Source of the DNA: Curvularia sp. ZM96 | Lineage: Eukaryota; Ascomycota; Dothideomycetes; Pleosporales; Pleosporaceae | DNA length: 64,000 nucleotides | Direction: 5' to 3' | NCBI GenBank assembly: GCA_022457065.1 | Contig: JAJGBQ010000001.1 | Location: forward strand, 3,286,001 to 3,350,000 | Shown here: piece after piece, positions 40,306 through 51,507 of the stretch | How positions within the stretch are numbered: the stretch's first letter is position 1 | How the letters are laid out: every line of letters starts with the position of its first letter | Position numbers and translations under genes: made by a program | The notes under the pieces: model-generated | Databases searched by the model: none | What the model was told of the DNA's origin: nothing | Seen by the model: the letters and a program-made list of their open reading frames with translations, nothing else

Positions 40306-41676
40306 CTAGAAGCCCATGGTGCCAAACGTAATGGGCTTCTTGGTCAAGCCCTGATAAATATCGTCCAAAACTCCTCTCTTTCTCTTTTTGTCCACCTCTC
40401 GCTCTTCCTGCTCCACCGCTTCTTCTTCGTCCAACTCGGCATCTTCTGCTGTTCTCGGTTTCCATGCAGCTATACTGCCGTCAGCGTGTGCAGAGTACAA
40501 TTCTATATGGTGCGGCCGCCAAGATAGACTGGTGATCCTGTCCTTGACATTGCAGTGCTGTTTGTCCGCTGATAAGACTGGATTCGGGGCTGGCTGCGGA
40601 CGGCGCAGGCGGCGGATCAGCCTGCCGTCCCAGAGCTCGTAAGTCAAGATTTCAGCCTCATTGGGATAGAATAGGAGCTCTGTGCCTGGCTGGAGGCTCT
40701 GCATTGGCGCGAGGACGGGCAGTCGCGGCGAGAGACCCGTGTTTCTGACCATGGGACCAAAGTTCGCCAGCGTATTGGCTCCCGTGTCAGTGTTCCAGAC
40801 ACGAATGCGTGCATCGTGGCCGCACGTGACCAAGTTCCTGCCATCCTCTGTCCACACAAGTCCATTCACAGCTCCTCTGTGTGCTTGTTTCGTTTGTGGA
40901 GTGCGGGAAAGGGGCCCAGATTTGTTTCTGCATAAACCAACCGAGTCTTCGAGATCAAGCATCCCAAGCTCACCGACACTGCGACGCACATCCCAAAAGC
41001 GAACTGTGCCATCTGTGGCCCCACTGGCGACAATGTGTTCGCGAACTGGGCTCCATGCTGTAGAAAGGACGGCGCCCGAGTGGCCTGCCAGACTGTGTGT
41101 CGTTGCGCCAGAGCGCAAGTCTATTAGCCGCACGTTGGGATGCTGCGTGGCGCACGCAACGAGGAGGTGCGACGCAATAGGCGAGAGGGCAATGTTGTAT
41201 ACGACCGAGTCCAGATCAAAAGATGCAGACGTGGCCAGCGTTTCGCTCGAGTAAAGCTTGACAGTGTGATCATATGAAGAGGTGAGGAAGGCCAGAGAGT
41301 CGAACGGATAGAATTGAATCTGAGTGATACCCAGCTTGTGCTCCTTGCTCGTCTTGTTCACCGCCGTCAGAGGCAGATAGGTCTCGCCCGTCGCTGTCGC
41401 ACTCGTCTGCGCCTCGAGATCCCATACCGCAATGGAGCTGTCGGCGCCGGCAGAGAGCAGGAACCTGCCTTCGAACCTGTCTATTGACAGTGCATTCACG
41501 CCGGATACGTGGGCTGGTATGCGCTCGTGTGGATCATCATGGCCAGGCAGGTGCTGGCTAAAGGCCAGGCTGGTGTAGGGCTGTAGCGCGTAGATGAGGT
41601 GCGAGGCACAGGCGCGTTGGAGGACATGGTTTGGGATGAAGCCGTACGCACGGTCGAGCACGTGTTGGTTGTGCAT
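40306..41676 (-). CDS. WD40 protein, CSA/ERCC8-Rad28 type, 456 aa
   Basis: A single exon with ATG at 41676. At least five WD40 repeats are visible: NALSIDRFEGRFLLSAGADS..IAVWDLE, FLTSSYDHTVKLYSSE, HLLVACATQHPNVRLIDLRS, HIVASGATDGTVRFWDVR, NLVTCGHDARIRVWNTD, and a last one ELYSAHADGSIAAWKP. The order, insert positions and the GVNALSIDRFEGRFLLSAG start match Cockayne syndrome A protein (ERCC8; Rad28 in budding yeast, Ckn1 in fission yeast). That protein is the substrate receptor of a DDB1-Cullin4 ubiquitin ligase in transcription-coupled DNA repair. The C-terminus has an acidic stretch and KKRKR, a possible nuclear signal. It is divergent from the Rrn10-like gene with 242 bp between ATGs. Confidence 0.8.
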   Translation of the reverse strand: MHNQHVLDRAYGFIPNHVLQRACASHLIYALQPYTSLAFSQHLPGHDDPHERIPAHVSGVNALSIDRFEGRFLLSAGADSSIAVWDLEAQTSATATGETYLPLTAVNKTSKEHKLGITQIQFYPFDSLAFLTSSYDHTVKLYSSETLATSASFDLDSVVYNIALSPIASHLLVACATQHPNVRLIDLRSGATTHSLAGHSGAVLSTAWSPVREHIVASGATDGTVRFWDVRRSVGELGMLDLEDSVGLCRNKSGPLSRTPQTKQAHRGAVNGLVWTEDGRNLVTCGHDARIRVWNTDTGANTLANFGPMVRNTGLSPRLPVLAPMQSLQPGTELLFYPNEAEILTYELWDGRLIRRLRRPQPAPNPVLSADKQHCNVKDRITSLSWRPHHIELYSAHADGSIAAWKPRTAEDAELDEEEAVEQEEREVDKKRKRGVLDDIYQGLTKKPITFGTMGF

Positions 41677-41918
41677 ATGCGACTACATGCTTTGCGTGGC
41701 AACGGGAGAGGAGTAGCAATATGAAGGCAGTGAATTTGGGGGCTGATTCTAGGGTTCCTTATGACGCACCTTGTGGTTGCCTCCGCAAGCCACAACGACA
41801 GGGATGTCTTGTTGGCCGAGTGCACTAGCGACCACGCCTCTCAGCGTCAACACCAGTCGGCGCCCTTGGAGCCAGGCAATCCCCAAAACACGTCGACAGC
41901 GCAATTGATACCTCTATA

Positions 41919-42623
41919 ATGCCTCCGCGCAGAAGATCCGTGTCGACGTGCAGATCACTACGGCGACGCAAGCGAAGAGCCACTCTCTTTGACGCCGTCC
42001 AAGGTAAGTGCCACACCGGTATCCCGTGTTGCCATCAACACTTTGATCTAACTAAACCTCCAGGCACGGTCACGCAATCCGGACTGATCAATAATATCAA
42101 GGGCCCCAAGGCGGGCAAGAAGGTGCTGCGTCCAGATGAAGTCCTTTTCAAGCGGAAAAATGCGCCAGTCCGGTACGAAGAGGATGACTACTACCCTGCT
42201 CACACCAAACTCGCCGCAGACCAGCAACTCCCTTCTGGAGACCTTGCAGCCGCAATCCATAGCCGCATTTCCCATCTCTATTCAAAGGTGGATGATGGCC
42301 GTGCGCGTGTTCCGTGGAAGTGCATGAAGGAGACTGCGCTCATTGCCATGGGCATTCTCATGGAAGAAACAGCGCGTAGTGTCCTTGGTGAGACTGGTGA
42401 TCTGGCATTCACAGAAGCCGACCAAGACGACGACCACCATCACATACGGCGTCGTCAGAACGAATGGACCATGTCTGCCGAGAGGCAGCAAATGAACAGT
42501 AGCAATGAGGAGCGCAGATCTACTAGCCAAATGCAGCAACCCACCAAATCAAGGTATGATTCCTGGACGTGGTCGGATGAGAGCTCCGTCTACACTTCGG
42601 ACGATTCGGTCGAGATGGATTAG
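41919..42623 (+). CDS. Probable RNA polymerase I upstream activation factor subunit Rrn10-like, 214 aa
   Basis: Exons 41919-42003 and 42064-42623, with a 60-bp intron. The N-terminus is very basic (MPPRRRSVSTCRSLRRRKRR), then TLFDAVQGTVTQSGLI, DEVLFKRKNAPVRYEEDDYY, LPSGDLAAAIHSRISHLYS and KETALIAMGILMEETARSVL. The order DEVLF..R.AP, then LP.SDL...IH, then ETALLA.GILLEE recalls fungal Rrn10 proteins. These belong to the UAF complex that recruits polymerase I to rDNA. I am only moderately sure, as this is from memory of the family pattern. The C-terminal 60 residues are Gln/Ser-rich and variable. Confidence 0.55.
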   Translation: MPPRRRSVSTCRSLRRRKRRATLFDAVQGKCHTGIPCCHQHFDLTKPPGTVTQSGLINNIKGPKAGKKVLRPDEVLFKRKNAPVRYEEDDYYPAHTKLAADQQLPSGDLAAAIHSRISHLYSKVDDGRARVPWKCMKETALIAMGILMEETARSVLGETGDLAFTEADQDDDHHHIRRRQNEWTMSAERQQMNSSNEERRSTSQMQQPTKSRYDSWTWSDESSVYTSDDSVEMD

Positions 42624-42817
42624 GAACAAACATGGTTGCGTGCCTATCTGTCGTGGTCATGGTCGCGCCTACCCTCCTTCCTTGCTTGACCGCTGCTCGC
42701 CTAGCGTACCTTCCCTGCCCAAATGTACTATGTTTACTTGTAGTCACTCACATCATCCCATCTTCTTTACTCCGTCTCCCTGTCATCAGCATCGTCGTCC
42801 GCATCAAGTGCAGAAAC

Positions 42818-43589
42818 ATGGTAGGTTCTAGTAGACCCCATCGCCTGTCGTACCAACTGACACATGCAAGGCGCCCAAGATCCAGCCCAATCCACAAAAG
42901 ACCGCCTCCATCCTGGCCTGGTTCCACAAGACGGCGCAAGCACACAGTATCAAGGACCTGGAGAAGACGCTACCCCAGGTCTCATCTATCAATGGCATGC
43001 AAGTCAAAGACTACCTTCAGGCACTTTCAGACGACAACAAGATTCGTGTCGAGAAGATAGGCAGCGGCAACTGGTATTGGAGCTTTCCAGCCGACGAGAA
43101 GAAGGCCAAGGATGTTGCTCTCAAAAAAGCACAAGAAGAGTATGAAAAGGCCAACGCCGTCACGGCTGAGCTCCAAGCAAAAGTAGACAGTGCTGGGGCG
43201 GCCCGTACCGACAGCAACCACGAAGACATGCTCACGGAGCCTGGTGAGTGCAAGCATGTCAGTCTTACGCCTACTGCTGCTAACTCTGTTCAGGCGGCCA
43301 TCGGCAGACGCTCATTGCAAGACACGCCGACCTGACCAAGGAGCTTGAAAAGCTGCGAACAGAGCTATCCGCCTATAGCGAACAGGACCCTGTTGAGCTG
43401 GACAAGAAAGCAGCCCAGACGCGGCAGGCTCGCCTTGACGCTGACAAGTTTACTGACCAAATCTTCGCCATGCAAGGCTGGTTCCAACAGCACCTAGGCT
43501 GTGGCAAAGGGGAAGACTTTCTTAATATGCTGAAGATGCTCTATGGTGATGAGTACGATGATGAAGAGCAAGGCTTACGTGAGCTTTGA
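42818..43589 (+). CDS. MND1: Meiotic nuclear division protein 1 (Mnd1), 223 aa
   Basis: Exon 1 is only the ATG (42818-42820). Exon 2 is 42871-43243 and exon 3 is 43294-43589, with introns of 50 bp each. The N-terminal winged helix reads APKIQPNPQKTASILAWFHK, SIKDLEKTLPQVSSINGMQV and NWYWSFPADEKK, characteristic of Mnd1. A long coiled coil follows (KAKDVALKKAQEEYEKANAV; then DLTKELEKLRTELSAYSEQD in exon 3). Mnd1 pairs with Hop2 and stimulates Dmc1/Rad51 strand exchange between homologues in meiosis. Start choice: without the single-codon exon the protein would lack the conserved M-A-P-K start. Confidence 0.9.
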
Positions 43590-44040
43590 TTGCCGGTGGA
43601 GACTTCTGGAATCCAGGGTCGGATATGTACTGTATGTAATCGGAGCAAGTACTAGTGGCTGAAGCATCTAATTCAGGTAGCTTTGTGAGCCCAGACAGGG
43701 GTCGTTAATTTACTACGGAGTATGCATGTACAGTATTATCATCATGCAAAAGGCCACAGCCATATCATTTCGACTCATTCACTGCGCCACGCGTGCTAGC
43801 CACGCCTGAGTCATGTTCCTGGCGCATGGGCCACGCTCTAGCTTTCATTCGCTTGACACCAGCGTCATCGCAATACCTTTTACCAACCCAACACCAAACA
43901 CACTGCCGTAAATAAGAGGCCTCGCCGGCCAACCCTGTACCGATACATTCGCCGCTACTTCGAAACTCGCCCTCCTACCACGCTCTGCTCAGACATTTCT
44001 TGTACAAATACCCCTCCAAGACCTTATACCGTGCCCCGCC
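43590..44040. other. Intergenic region upstream of the Hel2-like gene
   Basis: About 450 bp. Pyrimidine-rich leader near 43940-44035. No gene is seen. Confidence 0.5.
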
Positions 44041-46465
44041 ATGGCTTCAACGGGCGCTCAAGAAACTTCTCAAGTTCCTGCTAGCCCACAACGGCGAGGC
44101 GGGAGAGGACGTGGACGTGGAAGGGGTGCACATGGCGGTTCTGAAGGAAACCATGAAAATTCGGGTGCCAGAGGCCGCGGACGAGGTGGCTCTCAAGGAC
44201 AAGGGCGAGGACGAGGTCGCAGCAATAGGGACGGTCCAGATGGTCGCGGCACATCTACACAAGACAAGGGAAAAGCACCAGCAATCGATACACCAGAAAA
44301 CGAGGCTGGAGTCAGCAAGCCTATACCTGCGCAATCCGACGACGATGCAGACGACGGCGAGGTGTGCTTTATTTGCGCATCGCCCGTTCAACACTTGGCC
44401 ATTGCTCCCTGCAACCACCGAACATGTCACATTTGCTCGATCCGTATGCGAGCCCTCTACAAGACAAAGGCGTGCGCCCATTGCCGAACCGAGTCCGAGC
44501 ACGTCATCTTGACCGACGATGCTGAGAAGAATTACGAGCAGTTCTCAAAGGCCGATTTCTTCAAGTCGGACGATACATTGGGCATACACTTTGAAAACTC
44601 GGCCGTCTTTGAGGACACGCGATTGCTGCTTCAGTACAACTGTCCTGACAGCGAGTGCGACGTGGCCTGTCTAGGGTGGCCGGATCTGCACCGGCATGTT
44701 AAGACGGCGCATGCCAAGGTGATGTGGTATGTACCGTGTATCCGCTGGTATCGTAGCCCAACTGACATTGTCTAGTGATCTTTGCACACGCAACAAAAAG
44801 GTATTCACACACGAGCATGAGCTCTTCACCCCACAGGACCTACGCAAACACCAAAAGTTCGGCGACGACAATCCTGGTGCAATTGATCAAAGTGGCTTCA
44901 AGGGACATCCCGAATGCGGCTTCTGCAGACAGCGCTTTTATGGCGACGACGAGCTCTACGCGCATTGCAGAGACAAGCACGAGCGCTGTCACATTTGCGA
45001 TAGGCAAGGAGGCACCCGAAAGCAGCAATATTATGTCAACTACGATTCTCTCGAGATGCACTTTCGGAAAGACCACTTTTTATGCCCTGACCGGGAGTGT
45101 TTGGAAAAGAAGTTTGTTGTGTTTGACTCGGAAATGGACCTCAAGGCACACCAGCTCGAGGTTCATCCTAATGGGCTGTCCAAAGACGCCCTGCGAGACG
45201 CGCGGAGGGTAGACATGTCTGGGTTCCAGTTCAGAGCTCCCCATGAGCAAAGTTCGGGCAGCAACCGACGGGATGATCGAAGACGGGAAGGAGGAAGAGG
45301 GCGCGGCAGAGGACGAGACCCTAATGCAGAGCCAGTGCCTGTGTCTTCGGCTCAGCCGCTGAGTAGAGCTGAACTTGCCTACCAACGGCAGAGAGAAGCT
45401 CAAAACGCCCACTCGGTTACCGGAAGAGCTTTCGGCGGCCAACTCTCAACTCCTACTCCTGGAGAGGCCTTTGCTGCTAGGCCTCCTCCCAGCGCCTCGG
45501 AGCCTGCTACAGTAACGGCTTCGCGTCCAGTCCCAGGAGCTACCAGCAACATTGCAAACAGCATGAGCCAGCTCAGTGTGAACCCACCGCCAACCAGTAC
45601 TGTCCCACAAACCCCACAAGAGCAAGCGCGGTTATTGCGCCACAATGCAGTCACAGAGCGTGCAGCAAACATGCTTGGGCACAGCGAAGTAAAGCTCCAA
45701 GAGTTTAGGGCCGCTGTATCAGCTTACCGCAATTCCAAAGTGTCGGCGCCACAGCTCATTGAGGGGTTCTTTGCGCTGTTTGATGCAGATTCAAAAGAGA
45801 TAGGGAAGCTCATCAAGGAGCTAGCGGATATTTTTGAGATTGCAACGAAGCGAGAGGGGCTTCTAAAGGCATGGAATGACTGGAAGGCCATCAACGAAGA
45901 TTACCCTTCGTTGCCTGGTTCTGCTACTGAACACGCTTTGAGCGGCGGTTCGACGGCTCGGGGAGGATCACGAGTGTTGAAATTAAAGAGCTCCACAGCA
46001 CAATCGTCACGCTCTACCGCTAACCAACAGGCCAGCTGGTCTTCGACATCATCGAGCAATCCTTTCCCTGCTTTACCCACCCCAGCAAGTCGAATTGGTG
46101 CTAAGCCTGGCCAAACACCCTGGGCGTCGTCTTCGTCTGCCGCGGCTAGCGCCCGTCCCTCTCCTTCATCTACTCCTGCCCGCGTAGCGTCGTCATCAAA
46201 CATGGCCAAGAAGCCAAACCTAGCAGATGCTTTCCCGGCTCTGCCAGCGGCAGCCAAGCCCACGAGTACCATTTTCAGTCCGGGCTATACGGGCAATGGG
46301 CTGCGGCGAGACCACAGTGGGCGCAACACACCTGTGGTAAATGCGTGGAGTTCAGGGTCCGGAGCGAACAGTGGCACGACAACCCCAGCAGCCGAGGAAT
46401 CCAGCGCAGCCGGGAAGAAGAAAGGCAACAAGGGCAAGAAGCAGACGCTTTTTCAATGGGGTTAA
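44041..46465 (+). CDS. HEL2: RING/C2H2 zinc-finger E3 ubiquitin ligase Hel2 (ZNF598 family), 791 aa
   Basis: Exons 44041-44726 and 44776-46465, with a 49-bp intron. The N-terminal 70 residues are an RGG-rich RNA-binding-like tail. The RING finger starts near residue 109 (CFICASPVQHLAIAPCNHRT ... ACAHCRTESEH). Next comes a block of C2H2-like fingers typical of the family: LLLQYNCPDSECDVACLGWP, LHRHVKTAH, DLCTRNKKVFTHEHELFT, CGFCRQRFYGDDELYAHCRD, CHICDR, FLCPDRECLEKKFVVF. The tail is disordered and Ser/Pro-rich, ending KKQTLFQWG, a conserved closing motif. Hel2 senses collided ribosomes and ubiquitinates 40S proteins to start ribosome-associated quality control. Confidence 0.93.
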
Positions 46466-46791
46466 TAGATGGGGGCTGGCTACCTGGCTTGTAGAGAGAG
46501 TTGCCCACTCGAATGGAAAGGGGGCTCGTGAGCACGCCCGAGGACATTTCTGCTAAATGGTCACTTTATAGACAAGATGCAATGCAAAGCAGATGGCGTG
46601 CATACTTCACTATATTTCCCTTGCTATTCTCATTACTAGCCCTTGAACCTAATAGTACAAGAAATGGTAACCTAGACGAAAGAAAGGAAAAGAAAAGATG
46701 ACATCTAAAGGGGGGTATATTATCTACACATGAGTCCGTAAATTGCCTCTCTCTTTTTTTGTTTAGAAACGCCAGCTGAATTCACTCCAAG
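46466..46791. other. Intergenic region between converging genes
   Basis: 326 bp of 3' flank. Nothing else is seen. Confidence 0.5.
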
Positions 46792-48292
46792 TTAATCGAT
46801 GTTAAACCTGTCCATTTCCAGATCGATCCAACTCGCTCGCTTGACTCTACGCCTCTTTTTGCTACGCTGCGTAGTCTCGTCACGCGTCTCCCACCCGTTT
46901 TGGTCCACCCAAGCCGGCGTCTGCAGCTCAGGATGCGCCACGTTTGAATCCACCCGGCGCGGGTCCACAAAATCTGGGTACTGCTGACCGCCAAAGTCGT
47001 ACATGAGTGGATTGCTGTTGAGTCCATTCGTACGGCGCGACACGTCTGGGCTGTTGGTGTTCCTGCTGCTCGATTTCTCCAGCGTGAGGGTCTTGGGGCG
47101 CTCGAGGCCACATGTGCCGTTGCAATTCATGTTGTAAAAACCAACACTATTGTTTCGTTGATTCTGTGCGGCCGAGTTGGGGAGCGGATTGGCATTGAGG
47201 CTAGGGTCAGATTCTGTGCGGTCGCGTACGAGCTGGACGAGCTTGCCTAGGACAGCAAATTCAAGTTTTAATTTGACTGAGTAGACGACTCCTTTGAGCG
47301 TGGTCTGAATGAGGTACTGGTTTGCAAATTCAAGAGTTAACAGGGCCAGGTCCAGGATAATGATCAACACGTTGATGGCGAGAAGCTGGTACATTGTTTT
47401 GCGGACGTTGGCCTGCTTGAGGTGTCCATTGGTGGCGCTGTCATCAAAACTGTTCGTGTCGCTTTGGACTGAATGGGAGAGCCTGAGCAGCCGGATTGTC
47501 TCTCTAATATAGATGACTGAGAGGATGGTTTCTTGCAAGAAAAATCCCAGCATTTGTGTTTTTTCCATGATCGAGTAGCCGCGTACAAAGCGCTCCAGGG
47601 TGGCCGGTGTTAGCGTATTCGCATTGGAACCGAATGTTAGGATGGTGGTGATAGAGTGCAGTACAATGCCGTTAAATATAATCATGTAGAGAGACCAGCG
47701 AAGGGTTCTGCGTGAGTTTGTAACAAGGTGTAGGCGCGACCATAGCACGACCGATTGGCCTGTGAATGGTTATCATTGTCAGCCTCGAAGAAGCTCTTCG
47801 CTTTGCCCAAACTCTCGTGCAACAGCAGCAAACATACCAGTAACCATGGCCCACCACCCAATCGTAAGAAGAACGACAGCGACATATCCAGGATTTGCAT
47901 TTGGGTCGAGCAGCCGGAAAAACTTTACGGTGAAGCCCAACGAATAGGGTATGATGCCGAATGAGCTGATGAGCAGCGACCAAAAATACAATCCATGATA
48001 GCGTTGAAAGGTGACCAAGGAGAGGACGATGAGTTCAATGGCGTTGTAGAGTGAGAGGCCGAGGAAGAAGGCGATGATGATTTTAAGCGGAAGCGAGTTA
48101 CCCGTGTAACCTGTGGTACCATGGTAAGCTTGGTGATGGCCGGCTGTGTCATTGGCAAGGGAACTGACCTCCCGTTATGCCCGCGCCAGCAGACTCGAGC
48201 GAGCCCTGTGCGGGTGTTGTCTGAGCTGGAATGGCGGCGTCGACAAGCGTGGCAGAAACGGAGAGGGAGGAGGAGAGAGAACGCGACGCCAT
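46792..48292 (-). CDS. Seven-helix membrane protein, DUF7703 type, 454 aa
   Basis: Exons 48292-48169, 48110-47838 and 47759-46792, with introns of 58 and 78 bp. After a Ser-rich extracellular N-terminus, about seven hydrophobic helices follow: LKIIIAFFLGLSLYNAIELI, YFWSLLISSFGIIPYSLGF, GYVAVVLLTIGWWAMVTG, LYMIIFNGIVLHSITTILTF, FFLQETILSVIYI, LLAINVLIIILDLALLTLEF, and YLIQTTLKGVVYSVKLKLEF. The motif TFQRYHGLYFWSLL and the order match fungal DUF7703 proteins, which look like receptors but have no known ligand. The C-terminal 130 residues are cytosolic, with Ser/Thr-rich and basic parts. The ATG at 48292 was chosen over an upstream in-frame one because the upstream part is Arg/Cys-rich and unlike protein. 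Confidence 0.8.
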
Positions 48293-48891
48293 AAGAGACT
48301 TTGTCTCATCCCGAGTTGGATGATTCTTGGTCAAACCCCTACATCGGCATCGGCAACGAGGACGACAACAATACGCCTGCCAGAAGAAGGGTGAGATGGT
48401 AGGCAAGCCATGAGTTAAGAGTAGACCCACGTCCAAGCGTACGGCATGGCACGAGGGGGGTTGGCGGGCAGAGGCACAAGAGACGGGCCGTTAAGGGAGT
48501 GCTATGAACAAAGTTATCCTAGCAGTCGAGTCAGGGTGGGGATGTAATCCGAGTGCAACGGTGAGCAACAACCGTTAATTCGCCGCGCAAGCTTCCCCAC
48601 CGGGCCAAAGAGTGCCCCGAGTGACGTTGCTCAACTCGAGCTGCCAGTTGCTTTGGGGATAGTGCCCCGACAGTCTGGGGTAGATCGGCGCTATGGGTGG
48701 GCATCAAGCGCCTTGCCTCGCCTTGTTTTCCTTCACCAAGAGCTCGCTAACAGCCTTTTGCGTGAACATGAACCAAGGATTTAAACTTCTTATTTAGCTT
48801 CGGCTTACCCGCCTCAAGCAACATCCGGCTGCAGAAAAGGAGTGGCAGCACATTTGCCCCTGTATCTACTCCCTCGACAGCCCCTAGTCTA
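48293..48891. other. Intergenic region, promoter side of the DUF7703 gene
   Basis: About 600 bp, with no coding character. It includes the 3' flank of PRP28. Confidence 0.5.
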
Positions 48892-51006
48892 CTAAGTGAT
48901 GTTTTTCCCCATAATTTCTCCTCTCTTCTTGCCCTTTTGCTGCGCCGCTTCGTGCTTGCGCAGATCTTCCGGCACCTTGCTGATCTGGCTCTTCATGAGA
49001 ATCTGCTTCAGATCGTACAAGACGTCTGCGTCTTCATTGCCCCAGAACGTAATCGCAACACCAGGCTTGTCGGCTCCGAGACGACCTGTACGACCGATAC
49101 GGTGGGTATAGCTTTCGATGCTGCTAGGCATGTTGAAGTTCACAACCAGAGACACATCCTGGATATCAATACCACGACCCGCCAAGTCGGTGGCCACGAG
49201 AACACTCGTCTGTCCAGACTTGAGCGAGGCAAGTGCAGCCTCACGCTGTTCCTGTGTTTTGGATCCGTGGAGCGTGGCAGCTGAGAAGCCCATGTGTTTG
49301 ATGTCGCGAGCAATGGCGTCGCAGTTGCGCTTGATGTTGACAAAGACAATAATGGGCGGTGCAAACTCGCCAGAGGTAAGAATCTCCTGCAGACGCTTCT
49401 TCCGCTTCTCTTCTCCCTGGATGAACTCGGCGCGCTGCTCCACCGTCTCAGTGGCTTCTCCAAGGTTGCCTACCGTGACAATGGCAGGACGGCGCAGGTA
49501 CTTTTTGGCAATGCGTTCCAAAGCGGGCGGCATAGTAGCTGTGTACATCATGGTCTGACGGTACATGTCTCTCCTCATAACGCTAGCATCTTCAGCAGTG
49601 TCGTCGTCAGGCTTTTCGTTGTTCACGGGCAGCGCCTCGAGGATTTTGTTAACGGGCTCTTCAAAGCCCATGTCAATCATCTTATCGGCCTCGTCCATGA
49701 TCACGTACGTGCATTGGCTGAGGACCAACACTCGGCGCTCAATACAGTCTACCAGACGACCGGGCGTGGCGATGATGATTTCAGCACCATCCCGCATCTG
49801 GAAGGACTGCTCCTCGATGGAGTGACCACCAACGAGGACAGCGGTATTGAAACCTAGCGGCGCCGCGAACTTGCGCGTCTCTACCTCGATTTGCTGCGCC
49901 AACTCACGGGTAGGGGCAAGGATGAGGGCGTAGGGTCCATCGTGACGATTGATGGCTGTAAGAGGAGGCAGCTCCATTATGTAGGCGAGCAGTGGCAGGA
50001 CAAAGGCAGCAGTTTTACCTGAACCCGTTCTAGCCACACCAATAAGGTCGCGACATTGCAAAGCAATAGGGATCGCCGCACGTTGAATGGGGGAGGGCTC
50101 TGTGTAGCCAACGCGGTCCACGATACGCATCAGCTTCTCTGGTAGTCCCGCTTCGCCCCAGTTGCGCATGGGATTGGGTATCGAGCCTCCTTTAGTGGCA
50201 ATGTTGAAGTCCTCTTTAAAGATGCGCCAATCGCGTTCGCGCATGTTCTCCAACCTCTTCTCGCTCCAGTGCTTGTCAAGCTGCGCGCGACCACCCTTCT
50301 CTTTCCGCCGTTTTTCCATTTCGATGATTTGCTGCGCCCTCTCTCTGCCGTGCTCTGGATCCCGCTCAATGATGGCCTCGATCATTCTCTGTGTGGCCTT
50401 GTCTGTAACCTCTTCTGAGAAGCCACCCAGTCTACCGCGACCAAAGAAGCTGGCTTCTGCCTTTTGCTGGTAGATGGGGTTGTAATCGCGACTTGTATCT
50501 TCCTCTTCATTCCACTCGAAATTGAACTTCTTCTCTGTCGTTCTCTTGCGCTTCTTCTTGGCCGAAAAGGTCGACTGGTTTTGTTCTGCGCCCATGTATC
50601 GGTGCCGAATCATGGCTGCTTCCGTGTCCTCGGCTGGTCGCTTGCTCTTGCGGTTGTCAGATGGCGGGGGCGGCGGGCCCATATCTCCTCCGTTCCTGCG
50701 ATCCCGCATAGAGGACGGCTCAGTCGGTGCGTCTCGCATCGCTCGTGGACCGACTGGTACGGACGATGCGCCGTTTTGCGAAAACCCATTTTCCGAAGGC
50801 TTCCATGCTCCATCTGCGCCGTTGGCCGCCTCTCGCCTCTTTTGTGCCTCTTCCACTTCCTTCTTGCGCTTTTCGAGCGCGATCCGCTCCCGCTCGGCCT
50901 TTGGTATAAACTTGGGTTTCGCGGCGGCGGCTTCCTGTTCGCGCTTGGCCTTTAGAATATCGTCGATGCTCGGAGGCTGCTTGCGGGAGGGAGCAGCGGC
51001 GGTCAT
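48892..51006 (-). CDS. PRP28: DEAD-box pre-mRNA splicing ATPase Prp28, 704 aa, intronless
   Basis: ATG at 51006; the three codons before it in frame contain no ATG. The charged N-terminal 280 residues include PSIDDILKAKRE, FIPKAERERIA and a KKKRKR nuclear signal, then FNFEWNEEEDT and FFGRGRLGG, which are Prp28 marks. The helicase core has the Q motif (GYTEPSPIQ), ARTGSGKT (about residue 325), PTRELAQQIE, DEAD (about 438) in YVIMDEADKM, TATMP, VFVNIKRNCD, TDLAGRGIDI and HRIGRTGR. Prp28 drives the swap of U1 for U6 at the 5' splice site during spliceosome activation. No intron interrupts it, although most neighbours have introns. Confidence 0.95.
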   Translation of the reverse strand: MTAAAPSRKQPPSIDDILKAKREQEAAAAKPKFIPKAERERIALEKRKKEVEEAQKRREAANGADGAWKPSENGFSQNGASSVPVGPRAMRDAPTEPSSMRDRRNGGDMGPPPPPSDNRKSKRPAEDTEAAMIRHRYMGAEQNQSTFSAKKKRKRTTEKKFNFEWNEEEDTSRDYNPIYQQKAEASFFGRGRLGGFSEEVTDKATQRMIEAIIERDPEHGRERAQQIIEMEKRRKEKGGRAQLDKHWSEKRLENMRERDWRIFKEDFNIATKGGSIPNPMRNWGEAGLPEKLMRIVDRVGYTEPSPIQRAAIPIALQCRDLIGVARTGSGKTAAFVLPLLAYIMELPPLTAINRHDGPYALILAPTRELAQQIEVETRKFAAPLGFNTAVLVGGHSIEEQSFQMRDGAEIIIATPGRLVDCIERRVLVLSQCTYVIMDEADKMIDMGFEEPVNKILEALPVNNEKPDDDTAEDASVMRRDMYRQTMMYTATMPPALERIAKKYLRRPAIVTVGNLGEATETVEQRAEFIQGEEKRKKRLQEILTSGEFAPPIIVFVNIKRNCDAIARDIKHMGFSAATLHGSKTQEQREAALASLKSGQTSVLVATDLAGRGIDIQDVSLVVNFNMPSSIESYTHRIGRTGRLGADKPGVAITFWGNEDADVLYDLKQILMKSQISKVPEDLRKHEAAQQKGKKRGEIMGKNIT

Positions 51007-51507
51007 TTTCACCAAAATATGCGTACGTGGAGTTGCGAGTGTCTTCGGTGTGAGATCAACTTCGCGGCTGATAAGGCCTCTGCAGTCGCGCGGTCTAGGG
51101 AACTTTATGCCGCAGGCACGCTAAGGCGAACACCTGATCACGTGTTGATGCAATCGATAAGACCCTCCTGCATGATGTACTGACAGAACCAACACACCAA
51201 ATATGCTGCCCGACAACAGGCATACAGAACAAACGCATCATTCACTCGTTGTTACAATGTTTTCCCAGTTGTCCCAAACCAGACTGCGCCATAACTGCAA
51301 GTTCTGGAGGCACTCTTTTGATTGCGGAGCTACCATGGTCTTTGCATTCGTATGAGGTGAATGCACCCTGGATGGTTCAATAACTATCCGTAGAATAGTG
51401 TGATCTTACATCTTCTAGCCATATCCCCATGATCGAATCTCCAGCGCTCCATTGTATGTGTCATAGCTCATAAGGTCATTGTATGCCACCATGTGCCACG
51501 CACCCTT
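51007..51507. other. Intergenic region between PRP28 promoter and PUP3 3' end
   Basis: 500 bp. No gene or repeat is seen. Confidence 0.5.

Noticed and set aside
49294..49857. Open frame on the plus strand across PRP28
   Set aside because: Antisense shadow of the helicase core with no features of its own.
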